Source: Chloroflexi bacterium AL-N1 (GTDB taxonomy: Bacteria; Chloroflexota; Chloroflexia; Chloroflexales; Roseiflexaceae). From it: 64,000 nt of DNA. Location: NCBI GenBank assembly GCA_013122435.1, contig WYDT01000018.1, forward strand, positions 62,001 to 126,000. Reading direction: 5' to 3'. Both the position numbers and the translations under genes were made by a program. Positions 1-10,400 of this stretch are shown piece after piece. Below the pieces are notes generated by a model. That model was not told the DNA's origin. It saw only the letters and a list, made by a program, of their open reading frames with translations, and did not search any database. The first letter of the stretch is position 1. Every line of letters begins with the position of its first letter.

Positions 1-93
1 GGTACATGGGGATGGTAAACATACTGTTGTGTGTCCTCACCTGTATTCGTGGATAAAATTCGCTAAGTTTTTGGGAGCGGATAGGTGTTGTAC

Positions 94-689
94 TCAGTTA
101 TAACCACCCCTCCTCAGCCATGTGCAAAAATCTCCCAACTGTGGTAACTCAGAGTTGGGGGCAAGATGGACAAAGGGCATCTCGTGACCTGCACCTGGCA
201 CTTTCACAACCTCTGTGCTTCCGCGAAACTGATCCGCAATTGCCAGTGCCTCGTCCTCCATGATCCACGGATCGATCCCGCCGTACAGCAGCAACGTTGG
301 ACACACTACATGTCAGGCATACCCAACTGGATTATGACGAAATCCGTTATATCCCATCTGTACACTGCCCCAGAAGAGCAATAACTCTGTGGCAGGAAAT
401 ACCGGAACACCGAAGGCAGCAAAACGGTGACGTGTTGTAGTGGTGAGTCGATCAAAAACCCCTTCCAGAATAAGCACATCAGGATCGAGATCATGCAACG
501 CAACTGCACGGAGGATGGCGGAACTTCCCATTGATACACCATACAGATGATTGGCTGCTCCGGCCATTGTTGTTGAGCATATGCGAAAGCAGCGACCATA
601 TCGTCTGCCTCGCGCATGCCGAGCGTTGTGTTGTTCCCGCTCGAGCCACCTGACCCACGAAAATCAATTAGCAAGCTACTATTACCCAT
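94..689 (-). pseudogene. Decayed alpha/beta hydrolase
   Basis: Pieces of an alpha/beta hydrolase can be read on the minus strand in family order. The first is a strand with RGSGGSSG (about 640-665). Next comes the nucleophile elbow GVSMGSS (about 525-545), whose Ser would be catalytic. Then come a core strand ending in LILEGVFD, and a C-terminal block with the acid region LLLYGGIDPW and the catalytic-His region PGAGHEMPF (about 160-300). The pieces do not form one frame. A one-base slip just before the elbow (near 545-555) separates the N-terminal part, and an in-frame TGA at 313-315 splits the rest. No credible start with a ribosome binding site is visible. The substrate cannot be inferred. 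It lies beyond the exporter end of the cluster and is probably not part of it. Confidence 0.6.
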
Positions 690-799
690 CTGGTGAACAT
701 GGGGTGTGAGTAGTAATGGAATGAAAAGGTACGCTAAGCAGTAGAGCGATCCACACGCGCTCCCGCGTATGCCGTTGTGGTGACCTTGAGTGTGGTCAA

Positions 800-1173
800 C
801 CGCTCAGGCGCACTGCGGGTGCGTGCAGCGACGAGTGCGCTATCACAAACGACGCCTGGTAGCACAAAACCGTGCGCCAGCGGATATGCTGTCATCATCG
901 CACTGCACTAGGTCGCCATCGTGGAGTTCCCCCGTGAAGCCAAAGAGAATTGAGTGCTTGCGATCCAGTTGGTACTGGAGGTTTAGTCGCCAACCAATTG
1001 GTTGGTGGTGGCTGTTGCTCTTCCAAAAAGGTCCGTACCGCGTCAAAAACAAGAGGAGACTTGGTATCTTCGGAAATGATATAGGTTATCTTTGGTGCAG
1101 CTGCTAATGCCAACGCCCAACCAAGATAGACTAATCGTCGATGGCTCTGGGCTGGATTACTGATCAAAGGCAA
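800..1173 (-). other. Unidentified decayed coding remnant
   Basis: The minus strand shows protein-like stretches that jump between frames: a hydrophobic segment with LVYLGWALALAAAPKITYII (about 1080-1140), a segment ending in VRTFLEEQQPP, and in another frame one with LFGFTGELHDGDLVQCDD (about 875-950). No family is recognised. The frame jumps suggest a degenerate gene, possibly upstream parts of the same locus as the hydrolase remnant. Chance reading frames cannot be excluded. Confidence 0.25.
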
Positions 1174-1780
1174 TGGTCACGTGGTGGCAGGGGACCAGAC
1201 GGAGCTGGCACCCAGTGATGGGATCGTACAGATCCACCAGTATGATGGGTCGATGGTGATCATGAAAGCAGAGCGGCTGATACCACACGGATGGGTCGCC
1301 ACCGGCGGCGGTCGCCCCATCTGGCTCGGTGAAGCAATACCAGAGGTTGAGTGCCGTCGTGCCGGAGATGGTGTTGGACTCCTGAAAGCCACCCCAGTTC
1401 CTCGGTTGGTTGGATGATGGTCCGTAGGCCAGTAAAGTCAGGCATACGTCCCGTCGATCCGCCCCCGCACGGTATCAGCAGCGGCACGGTCGGTTAAGGG
1501 TTCTGTGAACGTCCGCAGCGTGACCAGGGCGAACCGCACCGGACGTTCGGCAGGTGGTCCCAGGCAGGGAGCGCGGTCAGCACCGCAAGAATCCTCGCCA
1601 GGAGGACCACGGGTAGCGCGCCATATCATCAGGAGATTTCCCTTGGCACATACCGTCCATGCGACACGCGCCGTGGTGTCGGGAAGAGCCGTACGCCGCG
1701 TAGGTCTCCGCATCAGGAGCCTCCTAGCTCGCAGGGGCCGGGACCGCAGCGACGAGAGATGATTCCATTGCGAGCGCACC
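1157..1780 (-). other. Unidentified decayed coding remnant with a membrane-like segment
   Basis: Three minus-strand stretches in shifted frames look like protein: a hydrophobic run LPVVLLARILAVLTALPAW (about 1555-1615), a run ending in TDRAAADTVRGRIDG (about 1447-1500), and a C-terminal run containing NLWYCFTEPDG, IILVDLYDPITG and a stop at 1157-1159. The last runs about 100 codons without a good start. I do not recognise the family. It is most simply a frameshifted gene remnant. From 1780 to 2000 I see no gene and no strong terminator, only short imperfect inverted repeats. Confidence 0.25.
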
Positions 1781-2000
1781 GTGGTTGAGCAAGACGTCGC
1801 CAACAACATCGAATATGGGAGGTACTCTCACTGGTCTGTTCGACCGAAAAGAGAGCTCTTCTCGTGCTGGTGTAGAGAAAAAAGCAACTCATCTGTGGAA
1901 CATTTCCGGTGAGCATCTATCACCGTCGGTGTTCATCTACATGTCTCCTGATCCCCAAAGTGCAGATGACCCCACCAAGTTGGCATAGGTATTGAAAACG

Positions 2001-3251
2001 TTATGGATTCGTTTGTTCAGGATGTCGGATTCGTGCAGGTGTGAAGAGGCCAAAGAGTGCAATACAAAAACCAGCTGCTCCGATGAGCACGATGACCGTT
2101 GGTGCGCCTATTTGCGCTCCCAGAGCCGTAACAGCCGCAGCACCAAGTGGACGTGGTGCCCGAATAACCAACCAAAATGCGGCGGTGACACGCCCAAGCA
2201 AATGATCTGGTGTCATTTGCTGCCGGAGCGAAAAAGAGTTGATCAGCTTCACCGTATTGGCAAACACCATGACCATTGCTGCTAATGCGATAAGTGGCAC
2301 GGTAGGTGCGAAACCAATTAGGAGGATGGCCAGACCCTCCACAACCATGCTGCCTAGAAAACAGGCGCCAAAACCCCAGCGTCTTCGTAAACGAGGCGCG
2401 AGGAGACCACCAAGGATCGCTCCCAGACTTGCGACACCAAAAACCGTTCCAACCGCATAATCACCCTGTTCGAGATTGGTTTTGAGATGATAGATAAAGA
2501 GATCGTAGCCTCCTGACGCGACGAGTGTAAACAGGAAGAAAATAAGCGCAACTGCCCGTAACACAGGTTCATGCAACACAAAGCGAAATCCGGCGCTCAT
2601 CTCTTCGAACCGATTCGAGGGACGTTCTATCGATGTGGTTGTATTCTGTGTTGGGGCCATCTTGCGTAGCCGAATGAGACTGAGTGAGAATGCTGAGATC
2701 AAAAACGTACATGCATCAATACCAATCGCGGTGGCTGGCCCAAAACGTCCAGAAACTACTCCTGCCAACATTGGGCCAGCCACCGCCGCTAAAGCAACCG
2801 TTGTTTGTAGACGTCCATTCGCATCCGTAATCTGATCATAGTCAACCAGATTAGCAATAGCTGCCGTATAGGCTATCTGAAAACAGATACTCAATGCGGC
2901 ACCCAGGATTGCGACCACAAAAAGCAACCAGAGTTGTGGTCCGATAAACCACCAGACCAATGGTATCGAGGCATATAAAAGCGCGCGGGCGATATCGCAT
3001 ATAATCATAAACAGGCGCCGATCAACGCGATCAACAATGACTCCGGCAAAGAAACCTGTTATCAGGAGGCTTACACCCGAGGCACTCGTGACCAACCCCA
3101 TCTGGGCGACAGAACCTGTATTTGACCACACCAACAGCGGTAAGGCAATCAGTGCAAAGGCATCACCTAAAGCAGAGAGTGTACGTCCGGCCCAGAAAAT
3201 ATTAAAATCACGATTGCGCCATAAACGCGCATCAGGTGAAGCGGTTGCCAT
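2001..3251 (-). CDS. MFS transporter, probable exporter of the cluster product
   Basis: This 416-residue protein is a major facilitator superfamily carrier of the MFS_3/EntS-like drug and siderophore exporter type, in the cytoplasmic membrane. About twelve hydrophobic segments can be followed. The MFS loop 2-3 signature appears as GVIVDRVDRR near residues 70-80, and the N-terminus (LWRNRDFNIFWAGRTLSALGD) is typical of the family. The start at 3251 is preceded by GAGGGAAG at good spacing and lies 12 bp after the stop of the terminal NRPS, so it is the last gene of the long operon. By position it most likely exports the finished lipopeptide, which may also give self-protection. The substrate is inferred from context only. 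The C-terminal half is intact and ends with TAA. Confidence 0.88.
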   Translation of the reverse strand: MATASPDARLWRNRDFNIFWAGRTLSALGDAFALIALPLLVWSNTGSVAQMGLVTSASGVSLLITGFFAGVIVDRVDRRLFMIICDIARALLYASIPLVWWFIGPQLWLLFVVAILGAALSICFQIAYTAAIANLVDYDQITDANGRLQTTVALAAVAGPMLAGVVSGRFGPATAIGIDACTFLISAFSLSLIRLRKMAPTQNTTTSIERPSNRFEEMSAGFRFVLHEPVLRAVALIFFLFTLVASGGYDLFIYHLKTNLEQGDYAVGTVFGVASLGAILGGLLAPRLRRRWGFGACFLGSMVVEGLAILLIGFAPTVPLIALAAMVMVFANTVKLINSFSLRQQMTPDHLLGRVTAAFWLVIRAPRPLGAAAVTALGAQIGAPTVIVLIGAAGFCIALFGLFTPARIRHPEQTNP

Positions 3252-3263
3252 GTTTGACTTCCC

Positions 3264-6200
3264 TCATTTCCATGAAGTACTATCGGCTTGCTCAAAACAC
3301 TGATCCAACTGCTTGGACAAGAGCTGTACGTGTGGTGGTTTGACCATGGTGTAGTGGTTGCCCGGTATGGTAGAGATAGTTATCTCATTGGTGATATATG
3401 TTCTCCATCCCAACCATGCATCCATCCCATCGTCTGTGGGTTGCTCATCAGCCCGAAACAGCGCCACATTGCCAGCGTAAGGCTGAGGTGCATATGTGTT
3501 AGTTGCACGTATATTGTTGGTAAAGACGGTTGCGTAATGGCCAATCTGTTGAAGACCTATATCATCGGGTAGTATATGAGTCGCACGCATATGTTCAAGC
3601 ACTATCTGCAACTGTTGATCGTGCGTTCTATTACATAAATCCTCGTACGATACTGTGATCTGCTGCCCCAGGATTTTTCCCAGATCGCGCACAAACCAGG
3701 CCAATACTACTGTATCGTCATCTAATACCGCATGCCGCGGTGTAGGAGCCCAACTATCAATGAGTGCGAGTACCGCAATCTCATACCCACAGGACTGAAG
3801 TTGTTGTGCCATCTCAAATGCAACAACGCCCCCAAATGACCACCCGCCCAGAAAATACGGACCCTCTGGTTGTATCGACTGGAGTGCGTCGATATAACAC
3901 GTTGCCATATCTTCAACGCACATCAACGGCTCACGCTGGCCATCAAGCCCCGCCGCCTGGAAAGCATAAAAAGGTCGGTTGGCATCAAGCGCCTGCACTA
4001 GGTCAAGATAGCAGAGCACCTGTCCTGAACCGGGATGTATACAGAAGAAAGGTGATTTATTACCAGTTGGCCGCATATCGACAATGGGCGTCCAATGCTG
4101 TCCACGCTTTTGACGCACTATTCGCGCTATGTGCTCAATAGTTGCTTCTTGAAAGATGATCGATAATGGCAAACTCTGACCAAACTGCTGCTGGATCTGT
4201 GCCATCAGGCGGGCCACCAGCAACGAGTGACCACCCAAAGTAAAAAAGTCGTCAGTGATACCTATCGGCTGTCGCTGCAAGAGCGTTTCCCAGATACGTA
4301 CCAGTTGCCATTCGAGCGTATCACGAGGACTAACCAACGTATCTTGTCTAGTTATCTCCAGCATCTCTGGCATTGGTAATGCCTGTCGATCAACTTTGCC
4401 ACTCGGTGTGAGTGGCCATGCCTCACAAAAGGCAAAAGCGACCGGAACCATATAACTTGGAAGTTTGGATTGAACAAACGAACGGAGATCGCTGACAGAT
4501 ACTGCGGTTGTCTGAGCAGACAGAACGTAGGCAATTAGTTGTGTTAAGCCATGAGCATCTTTGTGTACGACAACGATCGCCTCACAAATCGCCGGATGTT
4601 GTACCAATGCGACTTCGATCTCCCCTGGTTCTACTCGATATCCACGTACTTTGACCTGGTGATCTGCACGCCCCAGAAACTCGAGCACACCATCAGGTTG
4701 ATAACGCACCAGATCGCCGGTTTTGTAGAGTCGACTGCCAGGATTGCCGTCTGACAGAGCAAATGGGTTTGGCACAAAGCGTTCAGCCGTAAGCCCCGAG
4801 CGATGGAGATACCCCCGCGCCAGACTCTCACCACCAAGGTAGAGTTCACCAGGAACACCGATAGGTACAGGATGCATCTGCGTGGTACATGCATACACAG
4901 AGGTATTGGAGATCGGGCAGCCAATTGGTGGGAGGGATGTCCATTCGTTGATGTCTGTTGGAAGTGCAAAAGCCGTGGCCACATGCGTTTCCGAAGGCCC
5001 ATAATGATTATGCAGATTGGTATTGGAGGTGTGGCCAAACCAACTGGTGAGCGATGGGGTTGTCTGCAGCTGCTCACCTGCCGTAATAACCTCACGCAGA
5101 TGCTCTGGAAATGCGTGCTGCATATCCATTATTTCGGCTATCTGTTGGAGTGCGACAAACGGTACAAACAAACGCTCGATGGTTTGGTTATGGATAAACT
5201 GTGTCAGGGCCAGAGGATCACGACGCGTCGTATCAGAAATCATGATGAGGGTGCCACCAGTACACCAGGTTGAAAACCATTCCTGAAAGGAGACATCAAA
5301 ACTTGGTGAGGTAAATTGGAGGGTGCGCGCTGGTGCCGCCAACACATTGCGTTGCCACAACAGAAGATTGGCCAGTGCCCGATGGGGCATGGCGACGCCC
5401 TTTGGGGTCCCCGTCGACCCTGATGTATAAATGACATAGGCAAGATTATCCGGTACGACTCGTCTTGCCGGATTAGTGTCTGCAAACAATTCAATTGCAT
5501 CCCACTGCGTATCCAGACATACAACCTGCGGATGCATAGTCTGCGTAACAGCGGTAATCAGGTCTGTTTGGGTAAGCAGCATCTGGGCCTGGGCATTGTC
5601 CAGCATGTATGCTACCCGTTCTGGTGGATAGTGAAGATCAAGTGGGACATAGGCTGCCCCGGCTTTGAGTATGCTCAAAACGCTGATCAGTAATTCCAAT
5701 GAACGATCCAGATAGACCCCCACACGGCTGTCTAACTCAACGCCTTGTGATTTTAAATAGTGCGCCACCTGATTGGCGCGTTGGTTGAGCCTTTCATAGG
5801 TGAGATGTATGCCATCAGACACGGCTGCAACCGTATCAGGTGTTTGAACGACCTGGTGTTGGAATAAGTGGTGGACGCAGGTTGCTGGAAAGGTCTGTTT
5901 GGTATCATTCCAATCAACCACTATTTGATGTTGCTCGGCAGACGTGAGTAGCGACAAATCATTTATGCATCGGTTGGGATGAGCAATGATACCTGTCAAC
6001 AGCGTCTCAAAATGGCCAAGCATACGCGTTATCGTGGTATGATCAAAAAGATCAGTGGCATACTCAAATGTGCTAACCAGACCATCTGCGCGCTCGACAC
6101 ATGATAGCATCAGATCAAATTTGGCCGTTTCTGTATCAAATCCTTGCAATGACAACCTCAGATCAGGAAGTTCGTACGTCGTTGTGGAAGCGTGTTGTAA

Positions 6201-7475
6201 CACAAACATTACCTGGAACAGTGGTGTACGGCTCAGATCGCGTGGTGGTTGCAGCTCTTCCACCAATCGCTCAAACGGCAAGGTTTGATGGGCAAACGCA
6301 TCAAGTACGGTAGCTCGTATCTGGCGAAGCATAGTGCGAAAGTCTGGACGATCAGCAAAGCCGGCACGCAACACCAGGGTATTGACAAACAAGCCGATTA
6401 AGCCTGCAAGCTCGGTGCGATCACGATTGGCAATGGGTGATCCAACCGCAAGGTCTTCCTGTCTGGTGTACCGTGTCAGCAACGTCATAAACACCGCTAA
6501 TAATGTCATGAATGCGGTACACTGTTCTTGCTGCCCCAATGCCATTAAACGATCACGCACAGTTGGTTCAATCACCACACGTTGGTGTGCTCCGGCAAAT
6601 GTTTGCGCTGGCGGTCGTGGATAATCGGTCGGCAGTTCGAGAAATGGTGGTAGACCAACAAGTTGCTGCTTCCAATACGTTCGTTGCTGCTGATACGTCT
6701 CACTCTGTAGCCATTGCTGTTGCCAGACGGCAAAGTCACCATACTGAATCGGGAGATCTGGTAGTACGACAGCTTCGCCGCGCATAAACGCCGTGTAGCA
6801 CACGGTCAATTCACGCACAAGAACATCAAGCGACCACGCATCCACGATGATGTGGTGCAACGTGAGCACCAACACATGATCTCGTGGATCAAGGCGTATA
6901 AGCAGCATGCGTAGCAAGGGGCCTTCTGATAGATCAAAGGGTTGTCTGATAACACCAATGATCTGTTGGCGCGCTACGGTCTCGCGCACATGTGCTGCGT
7001 AGGCAGAAAGATCGATAATGGTTTGAGACCATAGCGCATTTGGTGCAATAATCTGAATGGGTTGACCGGCTACCTCATGAAACGTGGTGCGGAGCAATTC
7101 GTGGCGATTAATGATGGTCAAAAAGCTTTGTTCCAGTGCCTGTACATCCAGTTTCCCATTCAGACGCACAATCACTGGAATATGGTAGCCCGATAAACCG
7201 GGCGACAATCGCTCGATAAACCATAATCGTTGTTGGGCAAACGACAGTGGTAGCGGTGTATCCCGCAACGCAACAAGGATCGGTGATGTGGTGGTGTTTG
7301 GCGTCTGTGCAGCTTTGCGAACAAAGCGCATAATATCTTCCTTGCGACTTACCAACTCTGTACGCATCTCTTGAGTGATGACGCCTTTGGGAGCCGTGTA
7401 TCGCAATCGTTCACCGTCCATCCAGAAATGCACTCCAAGGCGTTGGAGTTGTGCCAGCAATTCGGGCGTTCTCAT
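3264..7475 (-). CDS. NRPS, TubC docking-C-A-T-TE, predicted proline module, chain release
   Basis: This 1403-residue protein is the terminal module. Residues 1-55 form a TubC_N-type beta-hairpin docking domain (LLAQLQRLGVHFWMDGERLR). The C domain follows (HHIIVDAW near 210; the usual Gly after Asp is Ala), then the A domain (A3 loop YTSGSTGTPKG near 685, A10 Lys in SGKVDR), a T domain (LGGHSL near 1081) and a type I thioesterase (GGWSFGG near 1213, catalytic His in GNHYTM near 1370). Pocket residues read by eye are D-V-Q-F-I-A-H-V-A, close to the proline code, so Pro is predicted. The start codon overlaps the stop of the preceding NRPS gene (ATGA at 7472-7475), and an AAGGAG site sits just upstream, so the two are translationally coupled. 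The TE would hydrolyse or cyclise the chain; which one cannot be told from sequence. Confidence 0.95.
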   Translation of the reverse strand: MRTPELLAQLQRLGVHFWMDGERLRYTAPKGVITQEMRTELVSRKEDIMRFVRKAAQTPNTTTSPILVALRDTPLPLSFAQQRLWFIERLSPGLSGYHIPVIVRLNGKLDVQALEQSFLTIINRHELLRTTFHEVAGQPIQIIAPNALWSQTIIDLSAYAAHVRETVARQQIIGVIRQPFDLSEGPLLRMLLIRLDPRDHVLVLTLHHIIVDAWSLDVLVRELTVCYTAFMRGEAVVLPDLPIQYGDFAVWQQQWLQSETYQQQRTYWKQQLVGLPPFLELPTDYPRPPAQTFAGAHQRVVIEPTVRDRLMALGQQEQCTAFMTLLAVFMTLLTRYTRQEDLAVGSPIANRDRTELAGLIGLFVNTLVLRAGFADRPDFRTMLRQIRATVLDAFAHQTLPFERLVEELQPPRDLSRTPLFQVMFVLQHASTTTYELPDLRLSLQGFDTETAKFDLMLSCVERADGLVSTFEYATDLFDHTTITRMLGHFETLLTGIIAHPNRCINDLSLLTSAEQHQIVVDWNDTKQTFPATCVHHLFQHQVVQTPDTVAAVSDGIHLTYERLNQRANQVAHYLKSQGVELDSRVGVYLDRSLELLISVLSILKAGAAYVPLDLHYPPERVAYMLDNAQAQMLLTQTDLITAVTQTMHPQVVCLDTQWDAIELFADTNPARRVVPDNLAYVIYTSGSTGTPKGVAMPHRALANLLLWQRNVLAAPARTLQFTSPSFDVSFQEWFSTWCTGGTLIMISDTTRRDPLALTQFIHNQTIERLFVPFVALQQIAEIMDMQHAFPEHLREVITAGEQLQTTPSLTSWFGHTSNTNLHNHYGPSETHVATAFALPTDINEWTSLPPIGCPISNTSVYACTTQMHPVPIGVPGELYLGGESLARGYLHRSGLTAERFVPNPFALSDGNPGSRLYKTGDLVRYQPDGVLEFLGRADHQVKVRGYRVEPGEIEVALVQHPAICEAIVVVHKDAHGLTQLIAYVLSAQTTAVSVSDLRSFVQSKLPSYMVPVAFAFCEAWPLTPSGKVDRQALPMPEMLEITRQDTLVSPRDTLEWQLVRIWETLLQRQPIGITDDFFTLGGHSLLVARLMAQIQQQFGQSLPLSIIFQEATIEHIARIVRQKRGQHWTPIVDMRPTGNKSPFFCIHPGSGQVLCYLDLVQALDANRPFYAFQAAGLDGQREPLMCVEDMATCYIDALQSIQPEGPYFLGGWSFGGVVAFEMAQQLQSCGYEIAVLALIDSWAPTPRHAVLDDDTVVLAWFVRDLGKILGQQITVSYEDLCNRTHDQQLQIVLEHMRATHILPDDIGLQQIGHYATVFTNNIRATNTYAPQPYAGNVALFRADEQPTDDGMDAWLGWRTYITNEITISTIPGNHYTMVKPPHVQLLSKQLDQCFEQADSTSWK

Positions 7476-10400
7476 AGCTCTCCTTCTTCCATGTCCTCAT
7501 CGTCAGACTCAAGCTCGACCGATCTGGCAACCCATTGGGCTGCTTCAATAGCCTCAGCCAGTTCTGCTACCGTAGGGGATTCGAATACAGCGCGAAGGGG
7601 CAGATCGACTTGAAAGCTATCATTTACATGCGCTATGAGCTGGGTCGCCAACAGCGAATGCCCTCCAAGCGTGAAAAAGTGATCGTGGACGCCAATCTGC
7701 TTGAGATTGAGCACATGTTTCATGATAGCTACAATGGTAGACTCGATGGGTGTGCGTGGTGCCACATAGGCGACAGTGGTGGTACGTTGTCCATCAGGTG
7801 CAGGTAGTGCATGGCGATTAATTTTTCCATTGGGTGTCCGTGGCAGTGCTTCGAGCCAGATGATTGCTGATGGCAGCATATAGGCGGGGAGCGTTGTTTG
7901 CAAATGTCGACGAAGTGCGTGTGTCTGTGTAGTACGGTTGTCCTCCGAAGAGCACGTAGACAACTGTTTTGGAACAAGATACGCAATCAGTTGAGGCGAG
8001 CCGGTAGCATCTTCGCCAATGTGAATAACTGCTTCCTGAATGGCTGAATGCTGAAGGAACGCATGCTCAAGCTCACCAGGTTCAATCCGAAAGCCGCGAA
8101 TCTTCACCTGATGGTCACTACGTCCCAGAAATTCAATTATACCATTGGCTTTATAACGTGCCAGATCGCCAGTCTTGTACCACCGCGATCCTGCTTGCGA
8201 GCTAAGTGGATTGGGCATAAATCGCTCTGCGGTTAGGGCAGGTCGATTGTAATACTGTTGTGCCACACCAGCACCACCAATATACAGTTCGCCGACAATA
8301 CGATTGGGTACAGGTTCTAACTGCGCGTCCAGCACATAGACCTGCGTATTCGCAATAGGTCGCCCGATAGTTGGTGCCAACCCTTCTGTCTGTGGGATGT
8401 GTGCATAGGTTGAGTAGGTCGTGGTTTCGCTGGGGCCATACAGATTATACACATGCTGGATCATTGGTTGTTCATACAGCTGATCAACTGTAAAGCGCGG
8501 CAATGGTTCACCGGCCAGATTAACAGTATGAACCGACTCGGGCAGAGTGCTGATACGCAGCAACGCCGCAATGGCAGATGGCACTGTATTGATCAGCGTG
8601 ACCCGATCTCGCGCATCGATCTGGGACAGTTGTAACACATCATCGGCCAGGATTACGGTCCCACCACAACTCAGAGGCACAAACAGTTCGAAAATTGAGA
8701 GGTCAAAACACACAGAGGTGCCGGCAAGCACGCCTTGCAACTGTGTGGGGGTATAGGTCTGGAGGGCCCAATGCAGGAAAGCGGTGGCATTGCCATGGGT
8801 GAGCGCCACACCTTTTGGTCTCCCTGTCGACCCAGAGGTGTAAATAATATAGGCTATTTGGTCTGATACCACTCTATCAGGGGGATTTGGGTGATTTGTG
8901 TTTGCGATCGACTCCCATGTAGCATCCAGGCATAGCTTAAACGTCTCATCGACTGGAAGCGCGTCAGCGATCTGTTCCTCGGTCAGTACCATGGTTGCTT
9001 GGGTATCAGCCAATATAAATGACATTCGTTCTGTAGGATAGGTAGGGTCGAGCGGCACATAGGCTGTACCAGCTTTGAGAATACCCAAGATCCCAACGAG
9101 CAGGGTTGGGGTTCGTAAGGTACATACGCCAACCAAAGAGCCAGGCTTTACCCCATGTGTCTGCAAATATTGGGCAAGCGCATTCGCACACCGATTGAGA
9201 GTCGCGTAGGTAAGCTGAGAATTCCTATGGATTACGGCAACCGCATCAGGGGTCTGTGTGGCTTGCGCTTCAAAAAGCTGATGGATGCCAACTTCGTCAA
9301 CTGCAAAATGTGCACTACTGCTCCACTCCAACAGTTGTTGTCGCTCTGTTGTGGTAAGGAGAGGCAGATTGACGACAGCACACGCTGGATGTGCCACGGC
9401 ATGCTCCAGTAGTGTTTGGAAATGCAGGCGCATATTCGCAATAGTCGTCGGATCAAAAAGATCAACATTGTAAGTAAGCGTTCCGCGCAGCTCACCCTCA
9501 TAATCGATCATTGCCAGCGCAAGATCGAATTGTGCCATACTAGTATGCACTGGTACAGGTTGCATGGTGAGACCAGGTAATTCATACACATCAGTGGGTA
9601 CATTCTGCAAGGCAAACATGACCTGAAATAAAGGGGAGCGGCTAAGATCTCGATGGGGATGGATTTCCTCCACCAGGCGTTCAAATGGCAGATCCTGGTG
9701 AGCATACGCCTCCAGCGTAATCTCGCGCACCTGTCGAAGGAGCATCGTAAAATTGGAAGTAACGTCAAACTGTGTACGCAGCACCAGGGTATTGACAAAA
9801 AAGCCAATGAGTCCTTCTACTTCCGTGTGTGTGCGTCCGGCAATAGGGGTGCCGACCAGCATATCTCGTTGACCACTATAGCGCATCAGCAGACTCTGGA
9901 AAGCTACCAACAGAGTCATGAAGAGAGTCACTCCTTCGCGCTGGCTCAACGAAATGAGAGCTCCACGCAAAGTGTCTGGTAAAGTGATGGACTGGCGTGC
10001 ACCACGAAAGGTCTGGACTGGTGGTCGGGGGCGGTCAGTCGCCAAAGCCAAGACTGGCAATTCTCCACCAAGTTGCGTTTTCCAATAGCCAAGCTGTTGC
10101 TCGAGAACAGCTCCCTGCAGCCATGTGCGCTGCCATACGGCAAAATCGGCGTACTGAATCGGGAGGTCAGGGAGCACTGCTGGTGTGCCAGAGGTAAACG
10201 CCTCATACAACATCGCCAGTTCACGGACACATATGTCCAGCGACCAGGCGTCCGCGATGATATGATGAAGTACCAGCACCAGGACCTGTTTGTGCTCATC
10301 AAGATATATCAGAGACATCCGTATCAACGGCCCTCGAGCAAGATCAAACGGTTGCTGTGCCACTGTTTGCATCAGTCGATTAGCTTCCGTGGATTGTGTT

